A stretch of DNA of 43,201 nucleotides from an uncultured Lachnospiraceae bacterium (GTDB lineage Bacteria > Bacillota > Clostridia > Lachnospirales > Lachnospiraceae). The notes beneath the pieces were generated by a model. The model did not search any database. It was not told the origin of the DNA and worked only from the letters and a program-made list of their open reading frames with translations. The position numbers and the translations under genes were made by a program. Shown piece after piece: positions 9,257 through 17,732 of this stretch (its first letter is position 1; each line of letters begins with the position of its first letter). The DNA lies in NCBI GenBank assembly GCA_910586585.1, contig CAJUKA010000031.1, forward strand, positions 1-43,201. Direction: 5' to 3'.

Positions 9257-10312
9257 TTATTTTTTAAAATGAAACAATCCAAATCCTCCTCCACCTAAAG
9301 AAATGTCATTATCATATTTATGAATATCTACATTGTACTCAATATAACCATTTTTCGTATATGAATACTCAACCAACTTACACTGTGAGAAAGCATCAAT
9401 AATTGTTGAAGCATAAAAAATCCGATGAGCATTAAACTCAATATGTTCTTTTCCTACAGGCACAGAGATATAGATATTTCCCCCTGCCATAACCTTACGT
9501 CCAATTGCATCAAAACATTTATAACATGCATCTGGATCAATTTTATCCCCATATCTTCCAAGTCCAAAATGCTCTAAGGAACAGAGTGCAGAAAGACTTT
9601 CTATACTATTATCATCAAAATTTTCTAAATTAGTTGCATCATCACATACAAAGCTAAGCCCATCGACCTCTCTATCCAGTCTGCGTATATCTATTAAAGT
9701 AACATTATCCCTAAATGCTAATAAATGCGCTATAAAACCATCTATTCGTGATCCAATATCATAATGCTGCTGTGGGGAATTTTTATAAATTTTTCTCGCC
9801 GCCCATAAATCCTGCCAAAAATAACTTCCAATGCTGCCAGCAGTTGCAAACTTATCAGTATAAATCGGTCTGCTATAGGAATCATTATCGATATTCATTG
9901 TTAAATGCTTATTTAATTTTGAGTATAGCTGAGCATCATCTGCAACCCAATCATTTTCTACTCTGCCAAATGCTGCACAAGCTTCATCATAATAATTTGG
10001 CGTCAAAATTTGCTTAGCAAGTTTAAAGTTATTTTCAATATTAATATTTCGCGATATAGATCTTATAAAGCAGAGTTTATCCAATGATATTCCATTTTTA
10101 CAACAATTATCATATATCAAATCACCATATGCATTTGCCACCAATATCACATCATATTCACTGGGAATTTCTGATAAAGCAAATACTCTTTTCCCATTGA
10201 ATACTTCTTTCGTTTTTATCGTTTCTATATATCCGACAATTTGTTGTTCCTTTAACCCATTTCTAACGATTCTCTCTGCTATTTTTCCAGTTCCCCAGAT
10301 TAAAAGTTTCAC
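9257..10312 (-). CDS. DUF268 methyltransferase-like protein with N-terminal Rossmann module
   Basis: I place the start at the GTG at 10312 because GGGAG lies 11 bp upstream and the protein then begins directly with VKLLIWGTGKIAERIV. In-frame ATG codons at 10330 and 10342 and a TTG at 10369 are alternatives. Residues 1-90 are the shared Rossmann-like module. The C-terminal 230 residues match DUF268: HYDIGSRIDGFIAHLL, VTLIDIRRLDREV, VCDDATNLENFDDNSIESLSALCSLEHFGLGRYGD and GGNIYISVPVGKEHIEFNAHR. The arrangement (DIGS, acidic strand, DDAT, SLEHFGLG) imitates a SAM-methyltransferase fold, and such proteins are found in polysaccharide clusters. The reaction is not established. Confidence 0.8.
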   Translation of the reverse strand: MKLLIWGTGKIAERIVRNGLKEQQIVGYIETIKTKEVFNGKRVFALSEIPSEYDVILVANAYGDLIYDNCCKNGISLDKLCFIRSISRNINIENNFKLAKQILTPNYYDEACAAFGRVENDWVADDAQLYSKLNKHLTMNIDNDSYSRPIYTDKFATAGSIGSYFWQDLWAARKIYKNSPQQHYDIGSRIDGFIAHLLAFRDNVTLIDIRRLDREVDGLSFVCDDATNLENFDDNSIESLSALCSLEHFGLGRYGDKIDPDACYKCFDAIGRKVMAGGNIYISVPVGKEHIEFNAHRIFYASTIIDAFSQCKLVEYSYTKNGYIEYNVDIHKYDNDISLGGGGFGLFHFKK

Positions 10313-10355
10313 TATCCATTTATCTCCCATCAAAATCAACATATATCTTCTAAAA

Positions 10356-11459
10356 CTACTTTTGTACAAAAAGCCAATTACTTGTAATAAAACATTCTAA
10401 ATATTCTTCATATACCAACACTTCTTTAATTCCATCTTGTAATATTCTGTACACACTGTAATCATTATGCAGTAAATCCCAAAAATCTCTAAAATATGTC
10501 CTGGAATCTATATTGGATCCGCCTGTTTCTATCTGAATTGCTTTAATTCTCTTTTCAGTCAGCAATTTCATACCTCCCCGTAAGGCTTTGTACTCATTTC
10601 CTTCAATATCAATTTTCAAGAAATCAATCTCATCTATATGATGTATTTCACAATAATAATCCAATGTGCTCAGTTCTATATACTCAGTTCTATTAAACTC
10701 TATACCCAAATAATCTAATTTCCTATCATACAGGCTTGCCAAACCTGAATTTTCTTTATCTGAATACAAAACTCCCTTACCAATCTCATCACTAAAACCT
10801 ACATTATTTAATGTTACATTCTTACCACTAACATTTTGTGACAGTATTTTAAAAGTTTCTTTTGATGGTTCAAAGCTATGTATGTATCCATCCGGAAAAT
10901 TTGATATCAATTCTTTAGTATAATTACCTATATTAGCACCTACATCAAATAAAACTTTTTCTTTCCTCCCCATTGCTTTCAACAGATTAAGAACATTCTG
11001 TTCCCCGCTATGCTCCAAATTCCCACCTGTACCAATATTCATACCTTGCAAAGCTGTTTTATATAATTGGTACCACACACCCCAAAATACCTCACGGCCA
11101 AATACATTCTCCCTCATATTGATCAGCGTCAAACTATCAATGTCATACATTTCACTTTTCGGCAGCATCATTGTTCTCATCGGAAAGGTGATTTTCTCTT
11201 CAGGTACAATATATACTTCTTTTAACTGTTGTAATATCTGTTCCCTATACCTATCGCTCACCGAGACAACAACTAATTCATAGCTTTCCCTAAAAACAAT
11301 TTGTGGATTTTGTATTTCAATATTTTGATATTTTTCTCCCCATAATACACTATTTGTATCAACCAACCTTAACGTCTCTCTTTGCATTCCGCAAGCAAGA
11401 AGTCTATCCACATAAGCTTTTCCTAACTTTCCTGCTCCATAAATAACTATATTTTTCAT
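10356..11459 (-). CDS. FkbM family methyltransferase with N-terminal Rossmann module
   Basis: The start is taken as the ATG at 11459 because GGAGGA lies 10 bp upstream; the longer frame opens only with a TTG. The 367-residue product begins MKNIVIYGAGKLGKAYVDRL, the shared Rossmann-like module (residues 1-100). Residues about 175-340 are an FkbM-type methyltransferase: VLFDVGANIGNYTKELI (SAM-binding motif I), IHSFEPSKETFKIL, NVTLNNVGFSDE, and IDFLKIDIEGNEYKALRGG, the family's characteristic motif. FkbM enzymes O-methylate sugars, among other substrates, so this is a good candidate for a methyl decoration of the glycan. It is followed by the DUF268 protein gene, 43 bp downstream. Confidence 0.88.
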   Translation of the reverse strand: MKNIVIYGAGKLGKAYVDRLLACGMQRETLRLVDTNSVLWGEKYQNIEIQNPQIVFRESYELVVVSVSDRYREQILQQLKEVYIVPEEKITFPMRTMMLPKSEMYDIDSLTLINMRENVFGREVFWGVWYQLYKTALQGMNIGTGGNLEHSGEQNVLNLLKAMGRKEKVLFDVGANIGNYTKELISNFPDGYIHSFEPSKETFKILSQNVSGKNVTLNNVGFSDEIGKGVLYSDKENSGLASLYDRKLDYLGIEFNRTEYIELSTLDYYCEIHHIDEIDFLKIDIEGNEYKALRGGMKLLTEKRIKAIQIETGGSNIDSRTYFRDFWDLLHNDYSVYRILQDGIKEVLVYEEYLECFITSNWLFVQK

Positions 11460-11530
11460 AGAAAGAAATTCCTCCAAATCAAAAATATGGATTTTTTTTA
11501 AATCAAACAACCATTATATAAAATACTTGA

Positions 11531-12427
11531 TTATAAATTACTTTCCAGTATCCCGCTTAACCGAATCCAGTCATCAGGACATATATCTGGCATTTCATAC
11601 TGATGAAACCAAGGCTGTGGAGCTATTACCTTTCTTTCAGGTCTTTGATTCAGCCATGCTCCCCACCAGCTGAATGTGCTATTTGCAATGATATTGCATG
11701 AACAACAGGACATCAAACACATATCATACCATGTCTGATAATTTTCAAACATATCTGCTTCTATGTATATGGCATCTCTATACTTATAGTGCTCCTTTAC
11801 CCACCCTATTTCATCTGAGAAGAAAACAAATACAGGATTATCTATATTTTCCCTCACTAACGCCATTGCCATATCATAATATCTTTCATTGCAAATATTT
11901 CCATAGATCACTGGATTCTTTAAATAATCTCCCCTCCTAATATGAACAGATACATAATTATTGTTGTTAAGTAATATTTCCTTTAATCTGTCTAATTTCT
12001 TGTCACCTTTATTAAAGCAAAAATCTTGCAAAAGTTCTTTTCTGATTTGTCGAAAATATTTATCTGTTTGCCAATATCCTACAAATACGCAGTTATTTGT
12101 CTCAAAAATATGCTCATCATATGTTCCCTGCTGTTCCTCTACCCAAAAAAAACGATGCCTATAATCTTTTAAAAAGTACCCCAACTCTTCTGTATTTTCT
12201 TTAATTATTCTCCACTGTTCATTTATTTCTTCAAAAATATTCTCATCAACAAGTTCAAACAAAACGTTAGGAAACACATCTTTTAAACAAAAGGACGCCT
12301 GACATGGGTTTTTGTCATAAAAACCTACGCTTGCTCTTACATCTCTTTCCTGCATAGATAACGATTTTAACAAAGCATATTGAAACATTTGATTTCCTAA
12401 TCCGCCCTTAAACCTTACAATGTCCAT
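11531..12427 (-). CDS. Family 11 glycosyltransferase (alpha-1,2-fucosyltransferase-like)
   Basis: The 298-residue product opens with MDIVRFKGGLGNQMFQYALLK, the GT11 N-terminal signature. It carries VSVHIRRGDYLKNPVIYG (about residues 160-177), the GDP-fucose-binding HxRRGDY motif, and NIIANSTFSWWGAWLN (about 252-267), the third GT11 block. GT11 enzymes transfer fucose, usually in alpha-1,2 linkage, from GDP-fucose. Length is normal for the family. The start ATG follows AGAGGACATTTAG. No GDP-fucose synthesis genes lie in the window, so the donor would have to come from elsewhere, or the enzyme may use another GDP-deoxyhexose. Confidence 0.92.
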   Translation of the reverse strand: MDIVRFKGGLGNQMFQYALLKSLSMQERDVRASVGFYDKNPCQASFCLKDVFPNVLFELVDENIFEEINEQWRIIKENTEELGYFLKDYRHRFFWVEEQQGTYDEHIFETNNCVFVGYWQTDKYFRQIRKELLQDFCFNKGDKKLDRLKEILLNNNNYVSVHIRRGDYLKNPVIYGNICNERYYDMAMALVRENIDNPVFVFFSDEIGWVKEHYKYRDAIYIEADMFENYQTWYDMCLMSCCSCNIIANSTFSWWGAWLNQRPERKVIAPQPWFHQYEMPDICPDDWIRLSGILESNL

Positions 12428-12464
12428 CTAAATGTCCTCTATGAAATTTTAATCTTAACCTGAT

Positions 12465-13619
12465 TTAAATTAAGTTTCCAAAAATAGTATCAAATTCTTC
12501 CGGTTCAAAAAAGCAGAGTCCACCCCATGTTGAAAAAGTCATTTCTCCAAACAGCACCCTTCCATCTGGCATATTATACCAATCCACCCGTACATGCTCG
12601 AACTCTTTACATAATCTCCTGCTCAATTCCAACATTTCGTCCAATTTTTCCGGTTTCGGCGCCAAGACTGGATCTTTCGGATATCCATAGCTAAATGGCT
12701 GCATTTCCCATTGCTGATTATAGAAGGAAGCCTTACAATCTGGTTTGTGGCTTCCCTTAATACACCAAATATATTTTGGTTCTCCATGAAAACAATAAAT
12801 ATTGTAATCATAAATATTGTCGGCCAATCCCTCCAAGTATTCTTCACAGATTATTTTGGGAACAATATTTTCATAATGTAATTCAAGACTTGCAAAAGCA
12901 AAATTATGGTTTTTCCATTCATTTAACTTCCTGCATATTTCAGACTTATTAATTTTCCCCTTATCCTTTACAATAATATTGCGCTCACTGCCATTATTGA
13001 CTTTTAAAACAAATGCGTCTGGCAAAGCATCAAAATCTATATCTTCCACATCCTCCCACACACCATATAATTTTGTGAGGTGCTTTTCCCCGATCTGCCC
13101 CTTAATCCACTCTCTGACTAAATATTTATCTGCAAGCAATGTTCTTCTTTTGTCATTAACATTCACTTTTTCCCAATTAATTTTTTCATTATATGTAACT
13201 GGTGCTTTCCAATTCATTTTCTTTCCAAACCGTTCATAATACATTCCTTGAACTGCTTCTGTATAATATTTCTCATCCAAATTACTTAAATAATCATAAT
13301 CCTTGTATTCATGATATATAATAATATTATCTATTCTCAAATTATTCAGTTGTGAATATAACTTTATCTGACTATATTGATCAGCCGTCGCAATAATATA
13401 CAGGCACTCGTATTCTTCCACCTTATAAGGCTTTACAATTTTAATGTCTTGAATACATTTTCCAATTACACTTTCCTTGTTGTCAAAAAAGTACAAAACC
13501 GAAATTAAAGCATTGCCTTTTAAACATCTTAGCAGCCTCCTGCCTCTTGCCCCTGCACCAACAATAACCACCTTGCCAGCTTCTTCAGCCTTTTTCATTA
13601 TAAAATCTATCTTTGCCAT
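12465..13619 (-). CDS. TupA-like ATP-grasp ligase with N-terminal Rossmann module
   Basis: Residues about 14-110 of this 384-residue protein are the shared module (KVVIVGAGARGRRLLRCLKG, LYFFDNKES, CLYIIATADQY). The rest matches the TupA group of ATP-grasp proteins: YYERFGKKMNWKAPVTYNEK, RRTLLADKYLVREWIKGQIG, LYGVWEDVEDIDFDALPDAF, VLKVNNGSERNIIVKD and RVDWYNMPDGRVLFGEMTFS. TupA is named from teichuronopeptide synthesis. The fold forms an amide bond by way of an acyl phosphate, so attaching an amino acid or similar amine to a uronic acid of the glycan is a fair hypothesis. It sits between a GT2 gene upstream and the GT11 gene downstream, 14 and 37 bp away. Confidence 0.85.
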   Translation of the reverse strand: MAKIDFIMKKAEEAGKVVIVGAGARGRRLLRCLKGNALISVLYFFDNKESVIGKCIQDIKIVKPYKVEEYECLYIIATADQYSQIKLYSQLNNLRIDNIIIYHEYKDYDYLSNLDEKYYTEAVQGMYYERFGKKMNWKAPVTYNEKINWEKVNVNDKRRTLLADKYLVREWIKGQIGEKHLTKLYGVWEDVEDIDFDALPDAFVLKVNNGSERNIIVKDKGKINKSEICRKLNEWKNHNFAFASLELHYENIVPKIICEEYLEGLADNIYDYNIYCFHGEPKYIWCIKGSHKPDCKASFYNQQWEMQPFSYGYPKDPVLAPKPEKLDEMLELSRRLCKEFEHVRVDWYNMPDGRVLFGEMTFSTWGGLCFFEPEEFDTIFGNLI

Positions 13620-13633
13620 ATTTCTTCTTCCCT

Positions 13634-14986
13634 CTATTTATTCACTAATTTCCTAATGATACGTATCAAATTTACAACTTCTATCTCTGGATATCTCACA
13701 TATATTTGCTTTTGAATTGCCTTAAAGTAAAAATCACTGGCTACAAAAACCTTCGTAATTCTTCGGCTTTCTAATTCTTCAAATGAATGAATATACTTGT
13801 TGCAATTTTCCCATACATCCTGTCCATATTTTGCATTATCAAATACATCAAATTTATATCCCATTTTCATTAATGACGATATAATTGCAAGGCTTTTTTC
13901 ACCTGCTCCCCATATTGCAATATTGCATTTACCCTCTTTTTTAACAGATACTAAAAAATCACTCAGCTTCTCTAGCACCTCTCTGTCCAATCCTTGCTCA
14001 ATTCTCATTTTTTTTAAAGAAGAATAATCATAATACCTATCCAAGAAAACTTCTGTATGATATAAAAAATCCTTTACTATATTCAATTCTGTCTGCTGCA
14101 AATTATATTTCAAGATACTTTCATCCAAAATATGTCCATCTAAAAATTCAAGTTTTTGACGCATATACAGAATAATATCAGAAGTCAAAACACCTAATTT
14201 CAACATTCTAACCAATGTTCTATATATATCTTTTGCAATCATCAAATCTGATTCTGCTTGAAAATTTTTTAATAATCCTTTTTCCTGCATAACTTGAAAT
14301 CTATATGGAATAACCCCGATTATCGGCGCCATTACAAATGATAAATTTATTTTGTTTGTAAGTGAATTGTTCCTACAGACATAATAATAATATGGCTTAT
14401 GCATTTTTATACGCTTTTGGGCATAATATTTCCATAAATGCACCATTGCATCATCATCTGAACGCATATTCTCCGGCAAAAAAAGACCATTTTTTAAAAT
14501 AACCTCTCTTTTTACCATCTGCATCCAAACTGCCCATCCACAGTGAGAATACCATACATCTATTTCTTCCTCCCCAATCAATTCTACGGGGTACTCCTGT
14601 TCACCATCTACGCGTATAAAATCGTAAAATGCCATATCTGCCTCTTGCTTTTTGGCTTCCGCGTATACTTCCTCACATAAATTTAGATCAAGGTAATCGT
14701 CACTGTCCATAAAACAGAGATACTCGCCTCTGGCATGTAAAATACCTTGATTTCTTGCTCCGCCCTGTCCTCTTTTTTCTGCACAGTCCAGATGGATAAT
14801 TTTATTAGGATATTTTTTTACATACTCTTCTATAATAAGAGCGCTACTATCTTGAGAAACATCATTTACACAAATAATCTCTATATTCTGCATAGTCTGG
14901 TTCACACAAGAATCCAATCCCTTTTTTAAAAAATGTTCAGCGTTATATATTGGGACAATAATGCTGACTGCAATATTATCTTTCAT
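13634..14986 (-). CDS. Family 2 glycosyltransferase with C-terminal Rossmann-like module
   Basis: The 450-residue product has a GT2 domain in its first 220 residues: VSIIVPIYNAEHFLKKGLDS, IEIICVNDVSQDSS, GQGGARNQGILHARGEYLCF and the metal-binding FMDSDDYLDL. A helical region follows. The last 110 residues are the shared module: NIAIWGAGEKSLAIISSLMK, FDVFDNAKYG and KVFVASDFYFKAIQ. It begins at an ATG after AAGGAGATCGAG and ends 15 bp before the TupA-like gene. It is predicted to add one sugar of the repeat unit in the cytoplasm. It resembles the GT2 protein at 3533-4801 in architecture but not closely in sequence. Confidence 0.87.
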   Translation of the reverse strand: MKDNIAVSIIVPIYNAEHFLKKGLDSCVNQTMQNIEIICVNDVSQDSSALIIEEYVKKYPNKIIHLDCAEKRGQGGARNQGILHARGEYLCFMDSDDYLDLNLCEEVYAEAKKQEADMAFYDFIRVDGEQEYPVELIGEEEIDVWYSHCGWAVWMQMVKREVILKNGLFLPENMRSDDDAMVHLWKYYAQKRIKMHKPYYYYVCRNNSLTNKINLSFVMAPIIGVIPYRFQVMQEKGLLKNFQAESDLMIAKDIYRTLVRMLKLGVLTSDIILYMRQKLEFLDGHILDESILKYNLQQTELNIVKDFLYHTEVFLDRYYDYSSLKKMRIEQGLDREVLEKLSDFLVSVKKEGKCNIAIWGAGEKSLAIISSLMKMGYKFDVFDNAKYGQDVWENCNKYIHSFEELESRRITKVFVASDFYFKAIQKQIYVRYPEIEVVNLIRIIRKLVNK

Positions 14987-15098
14987 CTCGATCTCCTTTT
15001 TGCATCAAACGTTCTGATTCATATGCGCTTCCATCCATTTTTTATAATTACACGCCAAAAACCTGTCAATTGTTTATTTACGTTTCTAAATCTATATT

Positions 15099-16199
15099 CT
15101 ATGAGTTAATTACTTCCTCAAACAGCTGCTCAATCTGACTTATATAACCTGCCAACGTAAATCTTTTTATTGATTTACGACATTCCCGTTTTATTTCATC
15201 TTGATTGACTTTGAGCAATTCTAAAATATCATTTACGGCGCCCTCATCTGTTACTGCAGTTTTCCCGCATCTTTGATCATTTGACAACGTTTTTGAACCG
15301 CCAATAACAGAAGAAACAAATGGTTTATCCAATGTCACGCCTTCCAATAATACCATCGGAAAGCCTTCTGATATAGAAAACATACACACAATGTCACACT
15401 GCGTCATAATCGGAAATGGATTATCGTAATAGCCTAACAAATGAACATATTCAGATAAACCATACTTTTCAGCAGTTTTTACAACCACATCCTCCAAATC
15501 TCCATAACCTAAATAATATAGATGTGCTAATGGGTTCTCTTTATGTACTTGGGTAAATATCTCCAACAAACGTAGCGGATTTTTATTTTCATCTAATCTC
15601 CCCACAGATAGCAATGCCGGATGTTCCAATTTAATATGTGTATGTTCTTTTGCTTTTATCCGCACACGTTCTATATCAACGCCATTATATATTATCTTTA
15701 TCTTATCTTTATGTGCAGGAAAAAGATTATATATATATTGTGCCGTAGTGTCGCTAATTGCAATTATCCTGTCGGCTTTATAAAAAGCCTTATCTTGTAA
15801 TACTCTTTCCTCGCCCTTTTCTTCTCTTGCAAGAGTCTGCATACCTCCATGTATCCATGCAATGCTCTTCTTGCCTGGTGGAAGCAAAAAAGACGATCTC
15901 AAATAATTAAATGAAACATACAAATCATAATCTGTCGGAATATAATCTGCTCGAACTCTCCCCCATTCATGAAACACATGATACATTTTTTTCTTTCGTT
16001 CTTGATCGTCTATTCTTACATAATATGGATATATTTTTATATTCTTATTTATAGGTTCTGTTTTTACTCCATAATGAACAATTTCCATTATCCCAATTTC
16101 ATATTTCTCAGGATTTAAATTATTAACAATTGTTGTCAGAAGTGATTCAGCACCACCTCCTGTAGAAAAAGAATATATTATAAAGAAAATTCGTTTCAT
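15099..16199 (-). CDS. GT4-type glycosyltransferase
   Basis: Two adjacent ATG codons are possible; the second (16199) is better spaced from GGGGAG. The 366-residue product is a standard GT-B fold enzyme. FFIIYSFSTGGGAESLL is the N-terminal glycine-rich loop, SIAWIHGGM and IIAISDTT close the first domain, and ALLSVGRLDENKNPLRLLEI opens the second. CMFSISEGFPMVLLEGVT contains the EX7E nucleotide-sugar motif. It lies just downstream of the phosphoramidate-type genes, separated by 66 bp from the nucleotidyltransferase. It is presumably one of the sugar transferases building the repeat unit. Confidence 0.9.
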   Translation of the reverse strand: MKRIFFIIYSFSTGGGAESLLTTIVNNLNPEKYEIGIMEIVHYGVKTEPINKNIKIYPYYVRIDDQERKKKMYHVFHEWGRVRADYIPTDYDLYVSFNYLRSSFLLPPGKKSIAWIHGGMQTLAREEKGEERVLQDKAFYKADRIIAISDTTAQYIYNLFPAHKDKIKIIYNGVDIERVRIKAKEHTHIKLEHPALLSVGRLDENKNPLRLLEIFTQVHKENPLAHLYYLGYGDLEDVVVKTAEKYGLSEYVHLLGYYDNPFPIMTQCDIVCMFSISEGFPMVLLEGVTLDKPFVSSVIGGSKTLSNDQRCGKTAVTDEGAVNDILELLKVNQDEIKRECRKSIKRFTLAGYISQIEQLFEEVINS

Positions 16200-16265
16200 C
16201 ATTAACTCCCCATGCTATACAATCTCATAACTAACCTTCTATTGGATCTACAGATGTATTTTATT

Positions 16266-17048
16266 TTATAATCTAATTATCTCTTCAAGACTTCCATCTT
16301 CACTCCACGCACAAGCATTTTCATAATCCTCATTCGTATCAAATTCAATCCACCCCTTATGAAAACGCTCTGCCCAAACCAATTCTCCTGACTTGATAAG
16401 CGCATTCAATAGGTCTGTCATATATGCTTTCCTAACAGTTTTTCCTGACTGCTGCCAAGGTTTGTCCGAAAAATTGAGATAAGCTCCTTCCATAATCTTT
16501 TCTACGCATTTCAAGCCTTTCCTTGAAAATTTAATCAATCCCACGTATCTCGCATCAATCAATTCAAGTTTTGGATTCTCCAATCCCAATTCAATAATAT
16601 TTCCATTCTCATCAATAGATAAACTCTCAGTATCAAAATCTACCTTTCCGTAACGTTTCTGCCAGTATTCTTTCCAATCATCATCAACGGCAACCGCAAA
16701 ATCTGTAGATGTCCCCATCATTGTCCGTAGCATCTGTTCTTCAAATAAAATGTCTGAATAACTTAAAATAATGTCATCATTAAATTCACTTTTTGCACAC
16801 ATTAAAGATTCTACCATATTGGTATCAGCATAGTCCTTATTCATATAATACCTGACCCCTTCATACGAAATCTTATCCGCCGCAAAACCACGAACCACAA
16901 TAATATTCTCTATACCACATTTTCTATACATTTCTATCTGTCTCTCAATAATAGTCTTTCCCATAAAAGAGAGCATTCCTTTCGGTAAATTCTCAGTATA
17001 CTTTTTTAATCTTGTTCCTTGTCCCGCTGCTAAAATAACTGCTTTCAT
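16266..17048 (-). CDS. CTP-type nucleotidyltransferase, probable CTP:phosphoglutamine cytidylyltransferase (Cj1416-like)
   Basis: The start at 17048 follows GGGAGAAT by 9 bp; a TTG 14 codons upstream is unlikely. The 260-residue product has the nucleotidyltransferase signature MKAVILAAGQGTRLKKYTE, then LPKGMLSFMGKTIIERQI, YMNKDYADTNMVESLM and the metal-binding ILSYSDILFEE (Asp99). On sequence alone it would be called LicC-like. The neighbours change that reading: with a PEP-synthase-like kinase, an APS-kinase-like protein and a class I amidotransferase it reproduces the Campylobacter jejuni phosphoramidate set, in which Cj1416 joins CTP and L-glutamine phosphate to give CDP-L-glutamine. No choline kinase or transporter (licA, licB) or licD is visible. 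The function is inference from context. Confidence 0.8.
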   Translation of the reverse strand: MKAVILAAGQGTRLKKYTENLPKGMLSFMGKTIIERQIEMYRKCGIENIIVVRGFAADKISYEGVRYYMNKDYADTNMVESLMCAKSEFNDDIILSYSDILFEEQMLRTMMGTSTDFAVAVDDDWKEYWQKRYGKVDFDTESLSIDENGNIIELGLENPKLELIDARYVGLIKFSRKGLKCVEKIMEGAYLNFSDKPWQQSGKTVRKAYMTDLLNALIKSGELVWAERFHKGWIEFDTNEDYENACAWSEDGSLEEIIRL

Positions 17049-17108
17049 CAACCTATTCTCCCTATCTACCCTTATATCATTTCCTTTCAAATTTTTCCAT
17101 ATTACTTG

Positions 17109-17732
17109 CTATTGTTCATCTTTTTTCCTCTTTCTAAACAAGATTTTTATCTTATTTATATCCTTGCTTACAAACTCCTTTTCACGTTCCGGATGCCACA
17201 TAGTCGCAATAATTGGTAAAAATTCATGACAGACTGCTTCAATCACTTCGTCTTCAGCCCGTGATACTACCTTTAAACCACAATTCCTTTTCAATCCCAC
17301 ACACGCTTGATTATGATAACTGTTCACCTCATACCTTTCTGTTCCTTCATATATAAAGTGACGTACTGCCACATGCCCATTTACGTTGATAATTTCGTTG
17401 CCAAAATAATCCAATATCGACTGCATTCCCCTACAGAAACCATAAAGTGGTATCACATGCTTTACGGCAAGATCTATCATCGCCCTATCCATCGCATCAC
17501 GTTCTGGTGCATTTCCACCAAACTTTTCAAGGCTGTTTCCACCAGTCAGTATTATTCCTGCAGGATTTATACTTCTAACTATTTTCTCTGCTAAAATACA
17601 TTTATTTGGAATTGGCAACGGAAGAAATCCACATTGACAGATAAAATCAGCAATTCTCTGATCCGCACAATCCCTTCTCTCCTGATAACTCTCAATTACC
17701 TCCACGCGTTGCGTATATATTACTGCCCTCAT
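17109..17732 (-). CDS. Class I glutamine amidotransferase-like hydrolase (Cj1417-like)
   Basis: The start at 17732 has GGGGA 8 bp upstream and overlaps the end of the formyltransferase gene by 41 bp. The 207-residue product is a peptidase C26/GATase-I fold protein. GIILTGGNSLEKFGG forms the oxyanion region, YGFCRGMQSIL carries the nucleophile Cys100, and TMWHPERE carries His180 and Glu182 of the triad. In Campylobacter jejuni the corresponding enzyme, Cj1417, hydrolyses CDP-L-glutamine to cytidine diphosphoramidate and glutamate. The gene lies directly upstream of the predicted CDP-glutamine synthetase gene, which supports the same step here. A general gamma-glutamyl hydrolase is the alternative if context is ignored. 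Confidence 0.82.
   Translation of the reverse strand: MRAVIYTQRVEVIESYQERRDCADQRIADFICQCGFLPLPIPNKCILAEKIVRSINPAGIILTGGNSLEKFGGNAPERDAMDRAMIDLAVKHVIPLYGFCRGMQSILDYFGNEIINVNGHVAVRHFIYEGTERYEVNSYHNQACVGLKRNCGLKVVSRAEDEVIEAVCHEFLPIIATMWHPEREKEFVSKDINKIKILFRKRKKDEQ

Noticed and set aside
10123..10140. Possible target of the TnpB-associated guide (shared TGCATTTGC)
   Set aside because: Only nine bases match, inside a coding region, with no supporting TAM-like context. A chance match is likely.
16266..17048. Phosphocholine cytidylyltransferase (LicC) as part of a choline decoration pathway
   Set aside because: The sequence alone allows it, but no choline kinase, choline transporter or LicD gene is present, and the operon partners fit the phosphoramidate pathway much better.
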